Shown here one piece after another: positions 16,307 to 24,548 of a stretch of DNA of 64,000 nt. The notes under the pieces were generated by a model, which was not told where the DNA came from, did not search any database, and saw only the letters and a program-made list of their open reading frames with translations. Source of the stretch: JBLHZY01 sp047631555 (GTDB lineage: Bacteria > Pseudomonadota > Alphaproteobacteria > Rhodobacterales > Rhodobacteraceae); NCBI GenBank assembly GCA_047631555.1, contig JBLHZY010000003.1, positions 62,001 to 126,000 of the forward strand, written 5' to 3'. Positions within the stretch are counted from its first letter, which is position 1; every line of letters begins with the position of its first letter. The translations under genes were made by a program, and so were the position numbers.

Positions 16307-16383
16307 TGGCGCTCCCTGAAGGATTCGAACCCTCGACCTGCCGATTAGAAGTCGGCTGCTCTATCCAACTGAGCTAAGGGAGC
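16307..16383 (-). tRNA. tRNA-Arg (anticodon UCU)
   Basis: Read on the minus strand, the gene starts GCTCCCTTAGCTCAG at 16383, has a D-arm AGCTCAGTTGGATAGAGC, an anticodon stem-loop CCGACTTCTAATCGG with anticodon TCT, a T-arm with GGTTCGAATCC, and an acceptor stem closed by AGGGAGC. The discriminator G (16310) and an encoded CCA (16307-16309) follow. UCU decodes AGA/AGG. Its 3' end points into the accessory region to the left, the classic orientation for an integration site. Confidence 0.97.
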
Positions 16384-16508
16384 ACTGGTTTGGTTTTGCG
16401 ACATGTGCGCGATGGGTTCAAGGGGAACAACGCCTGGGATGCGGATGCGCAAAGAAAAGGCCTCCAAAAAGGCGGCCTAAGCTAGCGATTAAACTGGCGA
16501 GCGCGCGA

Positions 16509-16820
16509 TTAGTGCGTCCAGACACCGCGCCGGTTTGTCGCGAAGTTCTCAGCATAGCCACCGGGGCGAATATTGGGTTTGCGCGCATGAGGATCACGCA
16601 CGGCGGCTTCAATTCCATGCGCCTTTGCATAGTCCATCGCGGCCTCTTTGGTCTCAAAGGTGAGGCGCACTTGGGCTTGGGTATCGCTTGAAGACGTCCA
16701 CCCCATCAAAGGATCAACGGCGCGTGCCTCTTGGGGCGCAAATTCAAGCACCCACTGATGGGTCTTGGCGGTGCCAGATTGCATGGCGTTGCGGGCGGGC
16801 TGAAAGATACGGGCGGCCAT
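16509..16820 (-). CDS. NDUFS4-like ETC complex I accessory subunit
   Basis: A 103-residue protein with the ETC complex I subunit conserved region. It begins MAARIFQPARNAMQSG, continues WVLEFAPQEARAVDPLMGW, and ends with NIRPGGYAENFATNRRGVWTH, close to the mitochondrial 18-kDa NDUFS4/AQDQ pattern. Alphaproteobacteria carry it as a supernumerary subunit of NADH dehydrogenase NDH-1, away from the nuo operon. The gene stands alone on the host side of tRNA-Arg. Confidence 0.9.
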   Translation of the reverse strand: MAARIFQPARNAMQSGTAKTHQWVLEFAPQEARAVDPLMGWTSSSDTQAQVRLTFETKEAAMDYAKAHGIEAAVRDPHARKPNIRPGGYAENFATNRRGVWTH

Positions 16821-17203
16821 TGGCGGACTCCTGATTGCTTGGGCTGTTTATCGGCAAATCGACCCAGCTGCGCAAGGGGCCACGGGCATTGCAGCGCGAA
16901 TTTGCGCTGTCGGGGTCAAGTTTTGCGGGATTGCAAGAAGTGACTGCCAGTCGGTGGTGAGGGAGCGAGGGGTGGGTGGGGTGGGTGCACCACCGACCGG
17001 ACAGTCGTTTCTGCTGCTTGCCTCATCAAGGTAGGCGCGGTGATCGCCCTGTGCAAGACAAAAATACACTTTAGGTTGCATGATATAAATTAAAATACCC
17101 GCTAAAGATGTAACCTCTTGTTAACTTATCTCGCAGAGCGCATCTATTCGCCTTGAAAAGGAACAAAAAGTGATCAAATCTAAGGATGAGATCGGAGAGC
17201 CTA
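16821..17203. other. Non-coding stretch upstream of uvrB with a G-rich hairpin
   Basis: About 380 bases without a supported gene between two divergent genes. The middle holds the long inverted repeat with G-runs at 16942-17006. The right part is AT-rich (TTGCATGATATAAATTAAAATACCC) and probably carries the uvrB promoter. A GAAC-N7-GATC near 17161 resembles but does not match the alphaproteobacterial LexA box. Confidence 0.5.
16942..17006. other. Inverted repeat enclosing a G-quadruplex-type G-run array
   Basis: GTCGGTGGTG (16950-16959) is the exact reverse complement of CACCACCGAC (16988-16997). An outer GACTG (16942-16946) pairs with CAGTC (17002-17006). The 28-base loop contains GGGG-T-GGG-T-GGGG-T-GGG (16969-16985) plus GGG at 16961-16963, an intramolecular quadruplex pattern with single-base loops. 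Confidence 0.8.
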
Positions 17204-19375
17204 ATGACTGAAGCCGCCCTGAGCGCCCCTGCCCCAGATATCCGCAACCGCCCCAAGCTTGAGGGCGGTAAGCGCTTTGTTTTGCATACGGAATTTGAGC
17301 CCGCCGGCGATCAACCGACGGCGATTAAAGAGCTGAAATCAGGCATCCTTTCGGGCGAACAGAACCAAGTTTTGCTTGGCGCGACGGGCACAGGCAAAAC
17401 CTTCACGATGGCCAAGCTAATCGAGGAAACCCAGCGCCCCGCGATCATTCTGGCCCCCAACAAGACCCTCGCCGCCCAGCTTTACGGCGAGTTTAAGGGC
17501 TTTTTCCCGGATAACGCAGTCGAATATTTCGTCTCTTTCTATGATTATTATCAGCCCGAGGCCTATGTCGCGCGCTCGGATACCTTCATCGAGAAAGAAT
17601 CGCAAATCAACGAGCAGATCGACCGGATGCGCCACTCGGCGACCCGCTCGCTGCTTGAGCGCGACGATGTGATCATCATCGCCTCCGTCTCCTGCATTTA
17701 CGGGATCGGCTCGGTCGAGACCTACGGCGCGATGACCCAAGATCTCAAAACCGGCGAGCAATACGATCAACGAACGGTCATGGCCGATCTGATCGCGCAG
17801 GCCTACAAGCGCAACGATGCTGGCTTTCAGCGCGGCACATTTCGCGTGCGCGGCGACAGCCTTGAGATTTGGCCCGCGCACTTGGATGATCGCGCTTGGC
17901 GGCTGTCGTTCTTTGGCGAAGAGCTTGAGAGCATCACCGAATTTGATCCCCTGACGGGCGAAAAAACCGACACATTCGATCACATCCGCATCTATGCCAA
18001 TTCGCACTATGTGACACCCAAACCAACGATGAAACAGGCGCTTGTCGGCATCAAGGAAGAGCTGCGAAAGCGGCTTGATCAGTTTGTCGCTGAGGGAAAA
18101 TTGCTTGAGGCGCAGCGCCTTGAGCAGCGCTGTAACTTCGATCTTGAGATGCTGGAAGCCACCGGCGTTTGCAACGGGATCGAGAATTATTCGCGCTATC
18201 TTACCGGGCGCGCGCCGGGCGAGCCGCCCCCCACACTGTTTGAGTTTATCCCCGACAATGCGATTGTTTTTGCCGATGAAAGCCATGTTTCGGTCCCGCA
18301 AATTGGGGGGATGTATAAGGGCGACTTTCGGCGCAAATCGACACTGGCTGAGCATGGTTTCCGCCTGCCCTCTTGTATGGATAACCGCCCGCTGAAATTT
18401 GAGGAATGGGATGCGATGCGCTCGCAATCCATCTTTGTTTCGGCAACGCCGCAAAGCTGGGAGTTGGAGCAATCGGGCGGCGTTTTTGCCGAACAGATCA
18501 TCCGCCCCACAGGCCTGCTTGATCCGCAGATCGAAATTCGCCCGGTTGAAACACAGGTCGATGATTTGCTCGATGAGGTGCGCAAAGTGACCGCGCAGGG
18601 CTATCGCACATTGGTGACCACGCTGACCAAGCGGATGTCTGAGGACCTCACCGAGTATATGCACGAACAGGGCATCAAGGTGCGCTATATGCACTCGGAT
18701 ATTGATACGATTGAGCGGATCGAAATCCTGCGCGATCTGCGACTTGGGGCGTTTGACGTTTTGATCGGGATCAACCTTTTGCGCGAGGGGCTCGATATTC
18801 CCGAGTGTGCGCTTGTGGCGATTTTGGATGCGGATAAGGAGGGCTTTTTGCGCTCTGAAACCTCGCTTGTTCAGACGATTGGGCGCGCGGCGCGCAATGC
18901 AGATGGGCGGGTGATCCTGTATGCGGATCGCATCACCGGCTCGATGGAACGGGCGATTGGCGAGACGGATCGACGCCGCGATAAGCAGATCGCCTATAAC
19001 GAGCTGCACGGTATCACGCCGCAAACCGTGCGCAAAAACGTCGAGGATATTCTGGCCGGGCTCTATAAGGGCGACGTGGATATGAACCGCGTCACGGCGC
19101 AGATCGATAAGCCGATGTTTGGCGCAAATCTGGCGACGCATCTGGATGGTTTGCGCACGGATATGCGCAAGGCGGCCGAGAACCTTGAGTTTGAAGAGGC
19201 GGCGCGGTTGCGCGATGAGGTAAAACGGCTTGAGGCGGTTGATCTGGCGATTTCAGCCGATCCGCTGGCGCGCCAATCCGCGGTTGAGGCAGCAAGCGCG
19301 CCCAAACGGGGCCGCTCCACGGGCGGCAAGGGCGGGACGCGCAGCTATCGCGGGCAAGCGCAGAAAAAGTTCTAA
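17204..19375 (+). CDS. uvrB: Excinuclease ABC subunit B (UvrB)
   Basis: A 723-residue DNA helicase-like damage verifier of nucleotide excision repair, acting with UvrA and UvrC. Walker A GATGTGKT lies at 59-66, the beta-hairpin region reads YDYYQPEAYV, DESHVSVPQ is the Walker B region, RAARNADGRVILYAD is helicase motif VI, and the C-terminal UVR motif KAAENLEFEEAARLRDEVKRL-like segment binds UvrC. ATG 17204 with GGAGAG just upstream is preferred to ATG 17186. After the stop, a 7-bp hairpin GCCAAGC/GCTTGGC (19402-19424) has no T tract. Damage control by LexA was looked for but not clearly found. Confidence 0.97.
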   Translation: MTEAALSAPAPDIRNRPKLEGGKRFVLHTEFEPAGDQPTAIKELKSGILSGEQNQVLLGATGTGKTFTMAKLIEETQRPAIILAPNKTLAAQLYGEFKGFFPDNAVEYFVSFYDYYQPEAYVARSDTFIEKESQINEQIDRMRHSATRSLLERDDVIIIASVSCIYGIGSVETYGAMTQDLKTGEQYDQRTVMADLIAQAYKRNDAGFQRGTFRVRGDSLEIWPAHLDDRAWRLSFFGEELESITEFDPLTGEKTDTFDHIRIYANSHYVTPKPTMKQALVGIKEELRKRLDQFVAEGKLLEAQRLEQRCNFDLEMLEATGVCNGIENYSRYLTGRAPGEPPPTLFEFIPDNAIVFADESHVSVPQIGGMYKGDFRRKSTLAEHGFRLPSCMDNRPLKFEEWDAMRSQSIFVSATPQSWELEQSGGVFAEQIIRPTGLLDPQIEIRPVETQVDDLLDEVRKVTAQGYRTLVTTLTKRMSEDLTEYMHEQGIKVRYMHSDIDTIERIEILRDLRLGAFDVLIGINLLREGLDIPECALVAILDADKEGFLRSETSLVQTIGRAARNADGRVILYADRITGSMERAIGETDRRRDKQIAYNELHGITPQTVRKNVEDILAGLYKGDVDMNRVTAQIDKPMFGANLATHLDGLRTDMRKAAENLEFEEAARLRDEVKRLEAVDLAISADPLARQSAVEAASAPKRGRSTGGKGGTRSYRGQAQKKF

Positions 19376-19475
19376 GCCAGACTGCGGCGATGCGGCGCGG
19401 GGCCAAGCCTTGTCTTTGCTTGGCGCGAAGCGTTTGATCAGGTGAACGCGCGAAGGTTTGCCAAGGAGAATTGCC

Positions 19476-19826
19476 ATGTCCTACTATCGTTTTCGCCTAT
19501 TCCATGGGCCGCGAAAGGCCGAATTTTTTCTGCGTTTCATGCTGATCCTCGCGCCAAAAAAGTTTGAGCTTCGTTGGGTCCAAGAGGGCAATACGCTGAT
19601 GTTTGGTGGTGGCACCGTTTTGGTGAAGGGGGACGATCATCTGCTTACCATGGGGCCAGGCAAAACAGCGGCAGCCGCGACGCTTGTTATGCCCAAAGAC
19701 AAGGGCATATCGAATCTCGATATCGGGCAAACTGGAAAAACCAAAGGCACGACGCAAATCAGCGGAAGTCACAAATTGCCCTCCGGCGGATGGGAATGGG
19801 AATACCTCGGCGAATTCACCGATTGA
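19476..19826 (+). CDS. Conserved hypothetical protein, 116 aa
   Basis: A start ATG with a strong AAGGAG eight bases upstream opens a 116-residue soluble protein beginning MSYYRFRLFHGPRKAEFFLR. It has no signal sequence, cysteines or recognisable motif. The end is glycine- and tryptophan-rich (LPSGGWEWEYLGEF). It is host-like in codon use, monocistronic, and closed by a terminator. I do not recognise the family. Confidence 0.7.
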   Translation: MSYYRFRLFHGPRKAEFFLRFMLILAPKKFELRWVQEGNTLMFGGGTVLVKGDDHLLTMGPGKTAAAATLVMPKDKGISNLDIGQTGKTKGTTQISGSHKLPSGGWEWEYLGEFTD

Positions 19827-20182
19827 CCCAACTTTAACATTGGCGCGCCAAAGTCATTTGGCGCGCATTTTTCCCGTTTTGCGCAAATCCCCCCCAAATT
19901 TACCAATTTTTTTCAGCTAATTTTCGCATGAATTCCATGGGATTGCCTTAACCAAGTCACAATCACCTTTCCAGTAAAAATTGTTTATTTTCAATACATT
20001 AACTTGTTGACAACCTTACCGTGATTGCGCAATTCTCTTAACAGTTGATAAAGTTCAATCCCGCCAACCTTAGCTTGGCGACGGTGAAAATCACCCTCCT
20101 CCCTGAATGGGCCCTTGGCGCAAAACGCGCGAATGTCATCCCTAAGCCGCGCTCTGCGCGTACCCATCTGGAAGGAACGATA
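19827..20182. other. AT-rich gene-free stretch upstream of the CtrA-like regulator
   Basis: After a terminator at 19843-19872, the stretch is AT-rich. It contains TTGACA at 20007-20012, a possible -35, and TTAACAGTTGATAAAG near 20039, one base away from the CtrA pattern TTAA-N7-TTAA. An autoregulatory site is possible but weak. Confidence 0.45.
19843..19872 (+). terminator. Rho-independent terminator after the 116-aa gene
   Basis: GCGCGCCAAA pairs perfectly with TTTGGCGCGC around GTCA and is followed by ATTTTT. Confidence 0.88.
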
Positions 20183-20878
20183 ATGCGTATATTACTTGCT
20201 GACACCACTTGGACCTCTGCCACCGCAGCTGCCGATCTGCGCACATCCGGCTTTTTCGTCACCCAAGTTAACGACGGCGCCGAGTTGCTGGATTTTGCCA
20301 AAGACGGCGCCCAATCGGCCATCATTTTTGATCAGGATCTTCCCGACGAAGACGGGGCCTCTATCTTGCGCAAGCTGCGTGCATTGCACCCGCAGTTGCC
20401 GATATTCGTGCTGACCAGCGAAACCGAATGGTCGCACCGCAAGCACCTGTTTGATCTGGGTGCGGATGACGTAATTGTTGGCGAATTCTCTACGCAAGAG
20501 TTGAGCGCGCGCGTTCGGGCCGCTGTGCGCCGCACTGGCGGATTTGCCTTGCCGCAACTGCCGCTTGGCGCATTGGCGATTGATACCTGTACGCAAACTG
20601 TCAGCGTTGAGGGCAACAGGTTGCACCTCACCCGAAAGGAATATGAAATTCTTGAGATGTTGGCATTGTCGCGCGATCGGATGGTGAGCCGGGACGAGAT
20701 TATGAGCCAACTTTATGCTTGGGAAGATGAGCCCTCCGTGCGGATCATCAACGTTTATCTCAGCCGGATCCGTGCGCAGATCGCTGCCGCTGGCGGCAAT
20801 CAGGACGTTGTTGAAACGGTTTGGGGGCTTGGGTATCGGTTAAACGTGAATGCGCAAACCGGGCGTATCGCCGCTTAA
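20183..20878 (+). CDS. CtrA-like OmpR-family response regulator with degenerate receiver
   Basis: A 231-residue two-domain regulator. The C-terminal winged helix (about 140-225) is close to CtrA: LHLTRKEYEILEMLALSRDR, YAWEDEPSVRIINVYLSRIR, ETVWGLGYRLN. In the receiver the phospho-acceptor aspartate is present (D50 in IIFDQDLP), but the first acidic pair is LLADTT, with one acid replaced by Thr, and the invariant lysine of the KP motif is lost (DDVIVGEFS). It may therefore work without normal phosphorylation. ATG 20183 has GAAGGAAC upstream. Its stop overlaps the convergent hemerythrin gene by 4 bases. It is a paralogue, not the essential CtrA. Confidence 0.82.
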   Translation: MRILLADTTWTSATAAADLRTSGFFVTQVNDGAELLDFAKDGAQSAIIFDQDLPDEDGASILRKLRALHPQLPIFVLTSETEWSHRKHLFDLGADDVIVGEFSTQELSARVRAAVRRTGGFALPQLPLGALAIDTCTQTVSVEGNRLHLTRKEYEILEMLALSRDRMVSRDEIMSQLYAWEDEPSVRIINVYLSRIRAQIAAAGGNQDVVETVWGLGYRLNVNAQTGRIAA

Positions 20879-21477
20879 CTTAGCCCTGCTGGGCCATGCT
20901 TAAGGATAACCGGAACGATGATTTCTTCTTCGTCGTTCAGGTGACGATCGAGCATTCGGTGAAAGCTGATAAGCTCGCCCTGAAACGCCGCCGTTGCCTC
21001 GCGGGCTGAAGCTTCATCTTGCGCCTGCAAAACGCTATTGGCCGCCTCAGTAAACCGATTGATGATCCCGTCTAAAGCGTGATGATCCTTGTCCAATATC
21101 TCAAACCCGCGCTCCAGACGCGTATCGAGGGTTTTGAGTTTTGGGAAGTAGTGATGGTCCTCAATTTGGTGATGACCGTGGAGCTGGCTCACCAACATGG
21201 AGCCGTAGCGCGACAGCCGCGCGCCATATTGCGCCGGGTCGATTTCGCGCTCAATTCGTGCATTCGCATCGCTCTGCAAATGCTCAAACAAGCGGCGAAA
21301 CATCATGTGCCGCTCGAGCCAAAATTCCACGAGGCCTGAGAAATTGGGATGCGCTTGCCAGGCGAGCTTTGGATACTCCGACAGTAAAACGCGCAAAGCG
21401 TCAGGTAGGCCTTCGCGGCTCGCCAATGCGAGTGTTTCGTCTTTCATTTTTGGCCCCGCCATTTGAACTGGCTTCAA
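20875..21477 (-). CDS. Hemerythrin-domain (HHE) protein
   Basis: A 200-residue all-helical protein with a di-iron HHE pattern: H57, HGHHQIEDHHYFP at 100-112, DKDHHALDG at 130-136, and H173/H179 with EEE at 183-185. Such proteins bind oxygen, nitric oxide or iron. The function here is unknown. Internal ATGs at 21462 and 21447 are also possible starts; the longest is given because none has a clear ribosome site. It converges with the response-regulator gene. Confidence 0.8.
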   Translation of the reverse strand: MKPVQMAGPKMKDETLALASREGLPDALRVLLSEYPKLAWQAHPNFSGLVEFWLERHMMFRRLFEHLQSDANARIEREIDPAQYGARLSRYGSMLVSQLHGHHQIEDHHYFPKLKTLDTRLERGFEILDKDHHALDGIINRFTEAANSVLQAQDEASAREATAAFQGELISFHRMLDRHLNDEEEIIVPVILKHGPAGLS

Positions 21478-21606
21478 TCTATTGGGTGGGGCGCAGATTT
21501 GATAGCGGCAATCAGGCGGTCTTTCTGTGCGAAAGCGAACAGGGCCCCATGCAAAAACGCCGCGACAATTGCTTGCCGCGGCGTAAATAGTTTTATTTTC
21601 AGTTGC

Positions 21607-23898
21607 TTAAACGGGATGATCCATCCGCACGGTGACTTGAACCTTGCCCTTGGTGGCCTCGGGCCAGGTGAGCTGAACCAAATTATTGTTGGTCCCGTGA
21701 TTTGGGGTCACATAGGGCATTGCCCAAACGGTATCGCCCGCATTATCCGTTGCTTTGCCTTCGACGACAACTGCTTCAACGGTACGCGACCAGCCGCCAA
21801 AGGGCAGATAGCTGCTGACATCAAGCGACCAATTTGTCGCCGTAGAGGTCTGTTCAAATTCCAGAACCGCTGGGTTTATTGCCGTGTCGCTTACGCCGTT
21901 AAATGTATTGCCTGCGAAAGTGACATTGCGGGTACGCCCGAAATCCAAAGTCGCAATGGAATCGTCGACCCGTTCAACCCGATCAATAAACCCATTAAGC
22001 GATTTGAACGTGTTGCCTTGAACCGAGAGCCCTTGGATAAAGTGACCCGGCCCAAAAGGTTTGATAACGATCCAGCTGAACCACGATGCCACATCATTAC
22101 AGGTGAAGATATTGCCCGTAATAGAGAGCCCGCCGAAGGAGTATTCGGAAGCAAAATCGGGGGTCGGATCGTGCTCGTTCGTCAACTCGATAAAGTTGTT
22201 GTCGATGTAGTTCCCGGTCACGACAGACTTCACATTTGGGTAGGTAAAGATCAGCCCGCCAACACGCGGCCCATCCGTTACGCTATCGCCTTGGAACCAG
22301 TGATTGCCGACAATCAGGTGACCGTTGCCATTAAGAATGGCGGTATGACCAAGGTGCTGAAAGCGGTTGTTGCGGATTTTGCTGTCATTGGCATTCACGT
22401 TGAAGCCAACGGAAGTCCGCGCAGTTGAAGCAAGCGGGCTTTCATCCGAATAGAAGGTACAGCGATCGATTTGCAGATCTTGGCACGCGCCGCCGTGGCT
22501 AGAAATGCCATGATATTTTACGCGCTTAAACGGGCAATCGCGAAAGTGAATCGCTTCGCCATCTGGCGGAAGCAAAACAGCCGATGCATAGCCCTGCAGC
22601 TGGAACTCAACGCCGGCAAAGCTAAACTTCGAAATCTTATCGAAGCCCGAGAAATCCAGCATGTATTTGTGGCGCGTGAAAGTGTAGGTCTGCGTCGCTG
22701 CCGGACCATAAAGCGGCTGGCTCAGCGTCAAACTGCCCGCGCCGACGTTGACATCGCGCACATAGACTTCGCGGCCAACGCCTGTTCCGGTAACGATAGA
22801 GCCGACCTTGATGTTGGCGATATTGCTAACGGCGGTCATCGCGCGCGGGTTGGCTGTGTTATACGTCCCCGATGAGGTAACGCTCTCAACATCCCAGTTG
22901 GAATTTGCCTCTGCGCTTAGCGAGCCGTTGTAAAGAACGCGACGCACTTCAAGCTTGGTCAGGCCGCCGGTATTGGCCTGAACATCGATGGGCCCGGTCA
23001 GCTCGATGCGGCGACCGCGCATATCGAGCATGTCATGATCGGTGAAATAGAAGTGTGCCTGAAGCGCCTTTTTGAACGCCAGCTCTTCATTGCCAAAGGC
23101 GTCGATATAGGCGTCCATATGGAAATCACGGCGCAACGAGAGGCGCTTATCGTCAGGCATGCTCATCGTGCCTTCAAAGCGCACATGATCAACGAATGTC
23201 AGGTGATTTGAGGCGTAGTATGTGCCCTCAGGGATCAGAACCGTTTTGCCATTGGCCGCATTTGCCGCAGCCGCAATCGCCGCGTGATCATCCGTAACAC
23301 CATCGCCAACAGCGCCAAAATCGCGCACGTCAACGATATCAATCATCTCGCGGATAAAGGCGGATGTGATATCTTCCACGACCAGATCATCAATCCGTAC
23401 AACGCCGCCATTTGCGCCCGTCAGATCAAGCCCGACATGGCCGTAAACCGCATCCGTGCCCCATGCCATATCAACGCCGCTGCGCGACCCTGTTGCGATA
23501 ATTGCTGAAATTTCAACAACTTCGCCATAAGTCGTCAGCGTTGTCTCTGGGCCAGTTTCCGTCACACCAGAAACATGGTTAAGGCTCGAATTACCGGCCC
23601 AACCCGCGATGCGAACCCCTGGAAGATTGCCGCTAACAGCCTTTACCCGCGCCGTGACACGCAGATAGCAGCCGGGCAAAACAGGCGTTTCGCCCATATA
23701 GCGCAGCTTGGTTGTTGTGCTTTGTTTCAGCAATTCCAGCGCGCCGCCGAAATCTTGATCCGCGGGCACGAGTGCGGCATTGGCCGCGCCGTCATAGGTC
23801 GCCGAGCCTGGCGTTCCGTTTTCGCTCGACCATACGCCGAGACCGCTCGCAAATGCGGGCGGCGTAAGCACCAACCCGTCAGTAATGGCCTTGTTCAT
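21607..23898 (-). CDS. Large right-handed parallel beta-helix protein (pectate lyase/GH28-like)
   Basis: A 763-residue protein starting MNKAITDGLVLTPPAFASGL, with AAAGGGG five bases before ATG 23898. Residues about 1-200 form a carbohydrate-binding-like beta-sandwich. VRDFGAVGDGVTDDHAAIAA, near 210, is the typical pectate lyase/polygalacturonase-superfamily entry, and the rest has repeated N-x-F/I rungs (SKIRNNRFQHLG, LIVGNHWFQGD, VVTGNYIDNN, LSITGNIFTC, LSVQGNTFKS, VTFAGNTFNG) of a beta-helix. No signal peptide is seen, so export would need type I or other secretion. It could modify or form part of an exopolysaccharide; the catalytic residues are not identifiable. Confidence 0.78.
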   Translation of the reverse strand: MNKAITDGLVLTPPAFASGLGVWSSENGTPGSATYDGAANAALVPADQDFGGALELLKQSTTTKLRYMGETPVLPGCYLRVTARVKAVSGNLPGVRIAGWAGNSSLNHVSGVTETGPETTLTTYGEVVEISAIIATGSRSGVDMAWGTDAVYGHVGLDLTGANGGVVRIDDLVVEDITSAFIREMIDIVDVRDFGAVGDGVTDDHAAIAAAANAANGKTVLIPEGTYYASNHLTFVDHVRFEGTMSMPDDKRLSLRRDFHMDAYIDAFGNEELAFKKALQAHFYFTDHDMLDMRGRRIELTGPIDVQANTGGLTKLEVRRVLYNGSLSAEANSNWDVESVTSSGTYNTANPRAMTAVSNIANIKVGSIVTGTGVGREVYVRDVNVGAGSLTLSQPLYGPAATQTYTFTRHKYMLDFSGFDKISKFSFAGVEFQLQGYASAVLLPPDGEAIHFRDCPFKRVKYHGISSHGGACQDLQIDRCTFYSDESPLASTARTSVGFNVNANDSKIRNNRFQHLGHTAILNGNGHLIVGNHWFQGDSVTDGPRVGGLIFTYPNVKSVVTGNYIDNNFIELTNEHDPTPDFASEYSFGGLSITGNIFTCNDVASWFSWIVIKPFGPGHFIQGLSVQGNTFKSLNGFIDRVERVDDSIATLDFGRTRNVTFAGNTFNGVSDTAINPAVLEFEQTSTATNWSLDVSSYLPFGGWSRTVEAVVVEGKATDNAGDTVWAMPYVTPNHGTNNNLVQLTWPEATKGKVQVTVRMDHPV

Positions 23899-24094
23899 CA
23901 GAACCCCTTTCCACAACCTCAATATGCATGCGCCCGGGCGCGGCTGGGGAAACCAGCACGTCGCTCGCTCAAATGTCGTCTCATGGTGAGATGTTGGGCG
24001 CATGCCCGATGGGAAAAGGGGTACCACTGGGCGCTAAACGCCTTGTTAACCAAGCGTACGTTGCGCAGGTCTTGGATGGGGTGTTTTGTGGGGG

Positions 24095-24487
24095 TTAAGC
24101 CGAGATATCCGGGGCGGGCACTTCGCGCACGCCGTTGATTTTCCAGCCTTCTGCTTGCTCGATCATTTCGTATTCCATGATATGAGCAACGCCCTCTTTA
24201 TCGAGGATCAAAACGCGCTGAAGCGTGGCTGCGCCGCTTTCTTCGCGAGCCGTGAATCTCGGGGGGCTTGGGGCCCAGATCGCGGGATAGCCCTCGCGCA
24301 CCATCGCGCCAAACTGATCTGGCTCGCCGAAAATGCCTTGGATCATCGGGCTCGCATAGGAAAAGGCGCGTGCGGTATCGCCGGCGCGAAAGGCATCCAA
24401 TTGCTCAGAAATAACATCCGTGATCGCATCTGCATTTGCAGGTTGAGCGGCCATCAGGCCAAGACAAAGGGCAAGGATAAAGCGCAT
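24095..24487 (-). CDS. DUF4864 exported protein
   Basis: A 130-residue periplasmic protein. It has a signal peptide MRFILALCLGLMAAQPANA and then ITDVISEQLDAFRAGDTARAF and ASPMIQGIFGEPDQFGAMVREGYP, the pattern of DUF4864 (NTF2-like fold). VLILDKEGVAHIMEYEMIEQ completes the domain. The role is unknown. It is monocistronic, between the beta-helix gene and lysS. Confidence 0.82.
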   Translation of the reverse strand: MRFILALCLGLMAAQPANADAITDVISEQLDAFRAGDTARAFSYASPMIQGIFGEPDQFGAMVREGYPAIWAPSPPRFTAREESGAATLQRVLILDKEGVAHIMEYEMIEQAEGWKINGVREVPAPDISA

Positions 24488-24548
24488 CGGACGGCTCCTG
24501 ATTTGGGGTTATCCCGCAAATCTAGGCCGCCCGAAGCGTTTGTCAAAA

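Noticed and set aside
17161..17175. Possible LexA box GAAC-N7-GATC upstream of uvrB
   Set aside because: The second half does not match the GAAC-N7-GAAC or GTTC-N7-GTTC consensus, so it is only a partial resemblance.
17417..19141. 574-codon minus-strand frame inside uvrB
   Set aside because: It is the antisense shadow of a well-recognised uvrB gene; high-GC codon bias keeps it open.
21463..22428. 321-codon plus-strand frame across the beta-helix gene
   Set aside because: Shadow of the real minus-strand gene, with no motif and no ribosome site.
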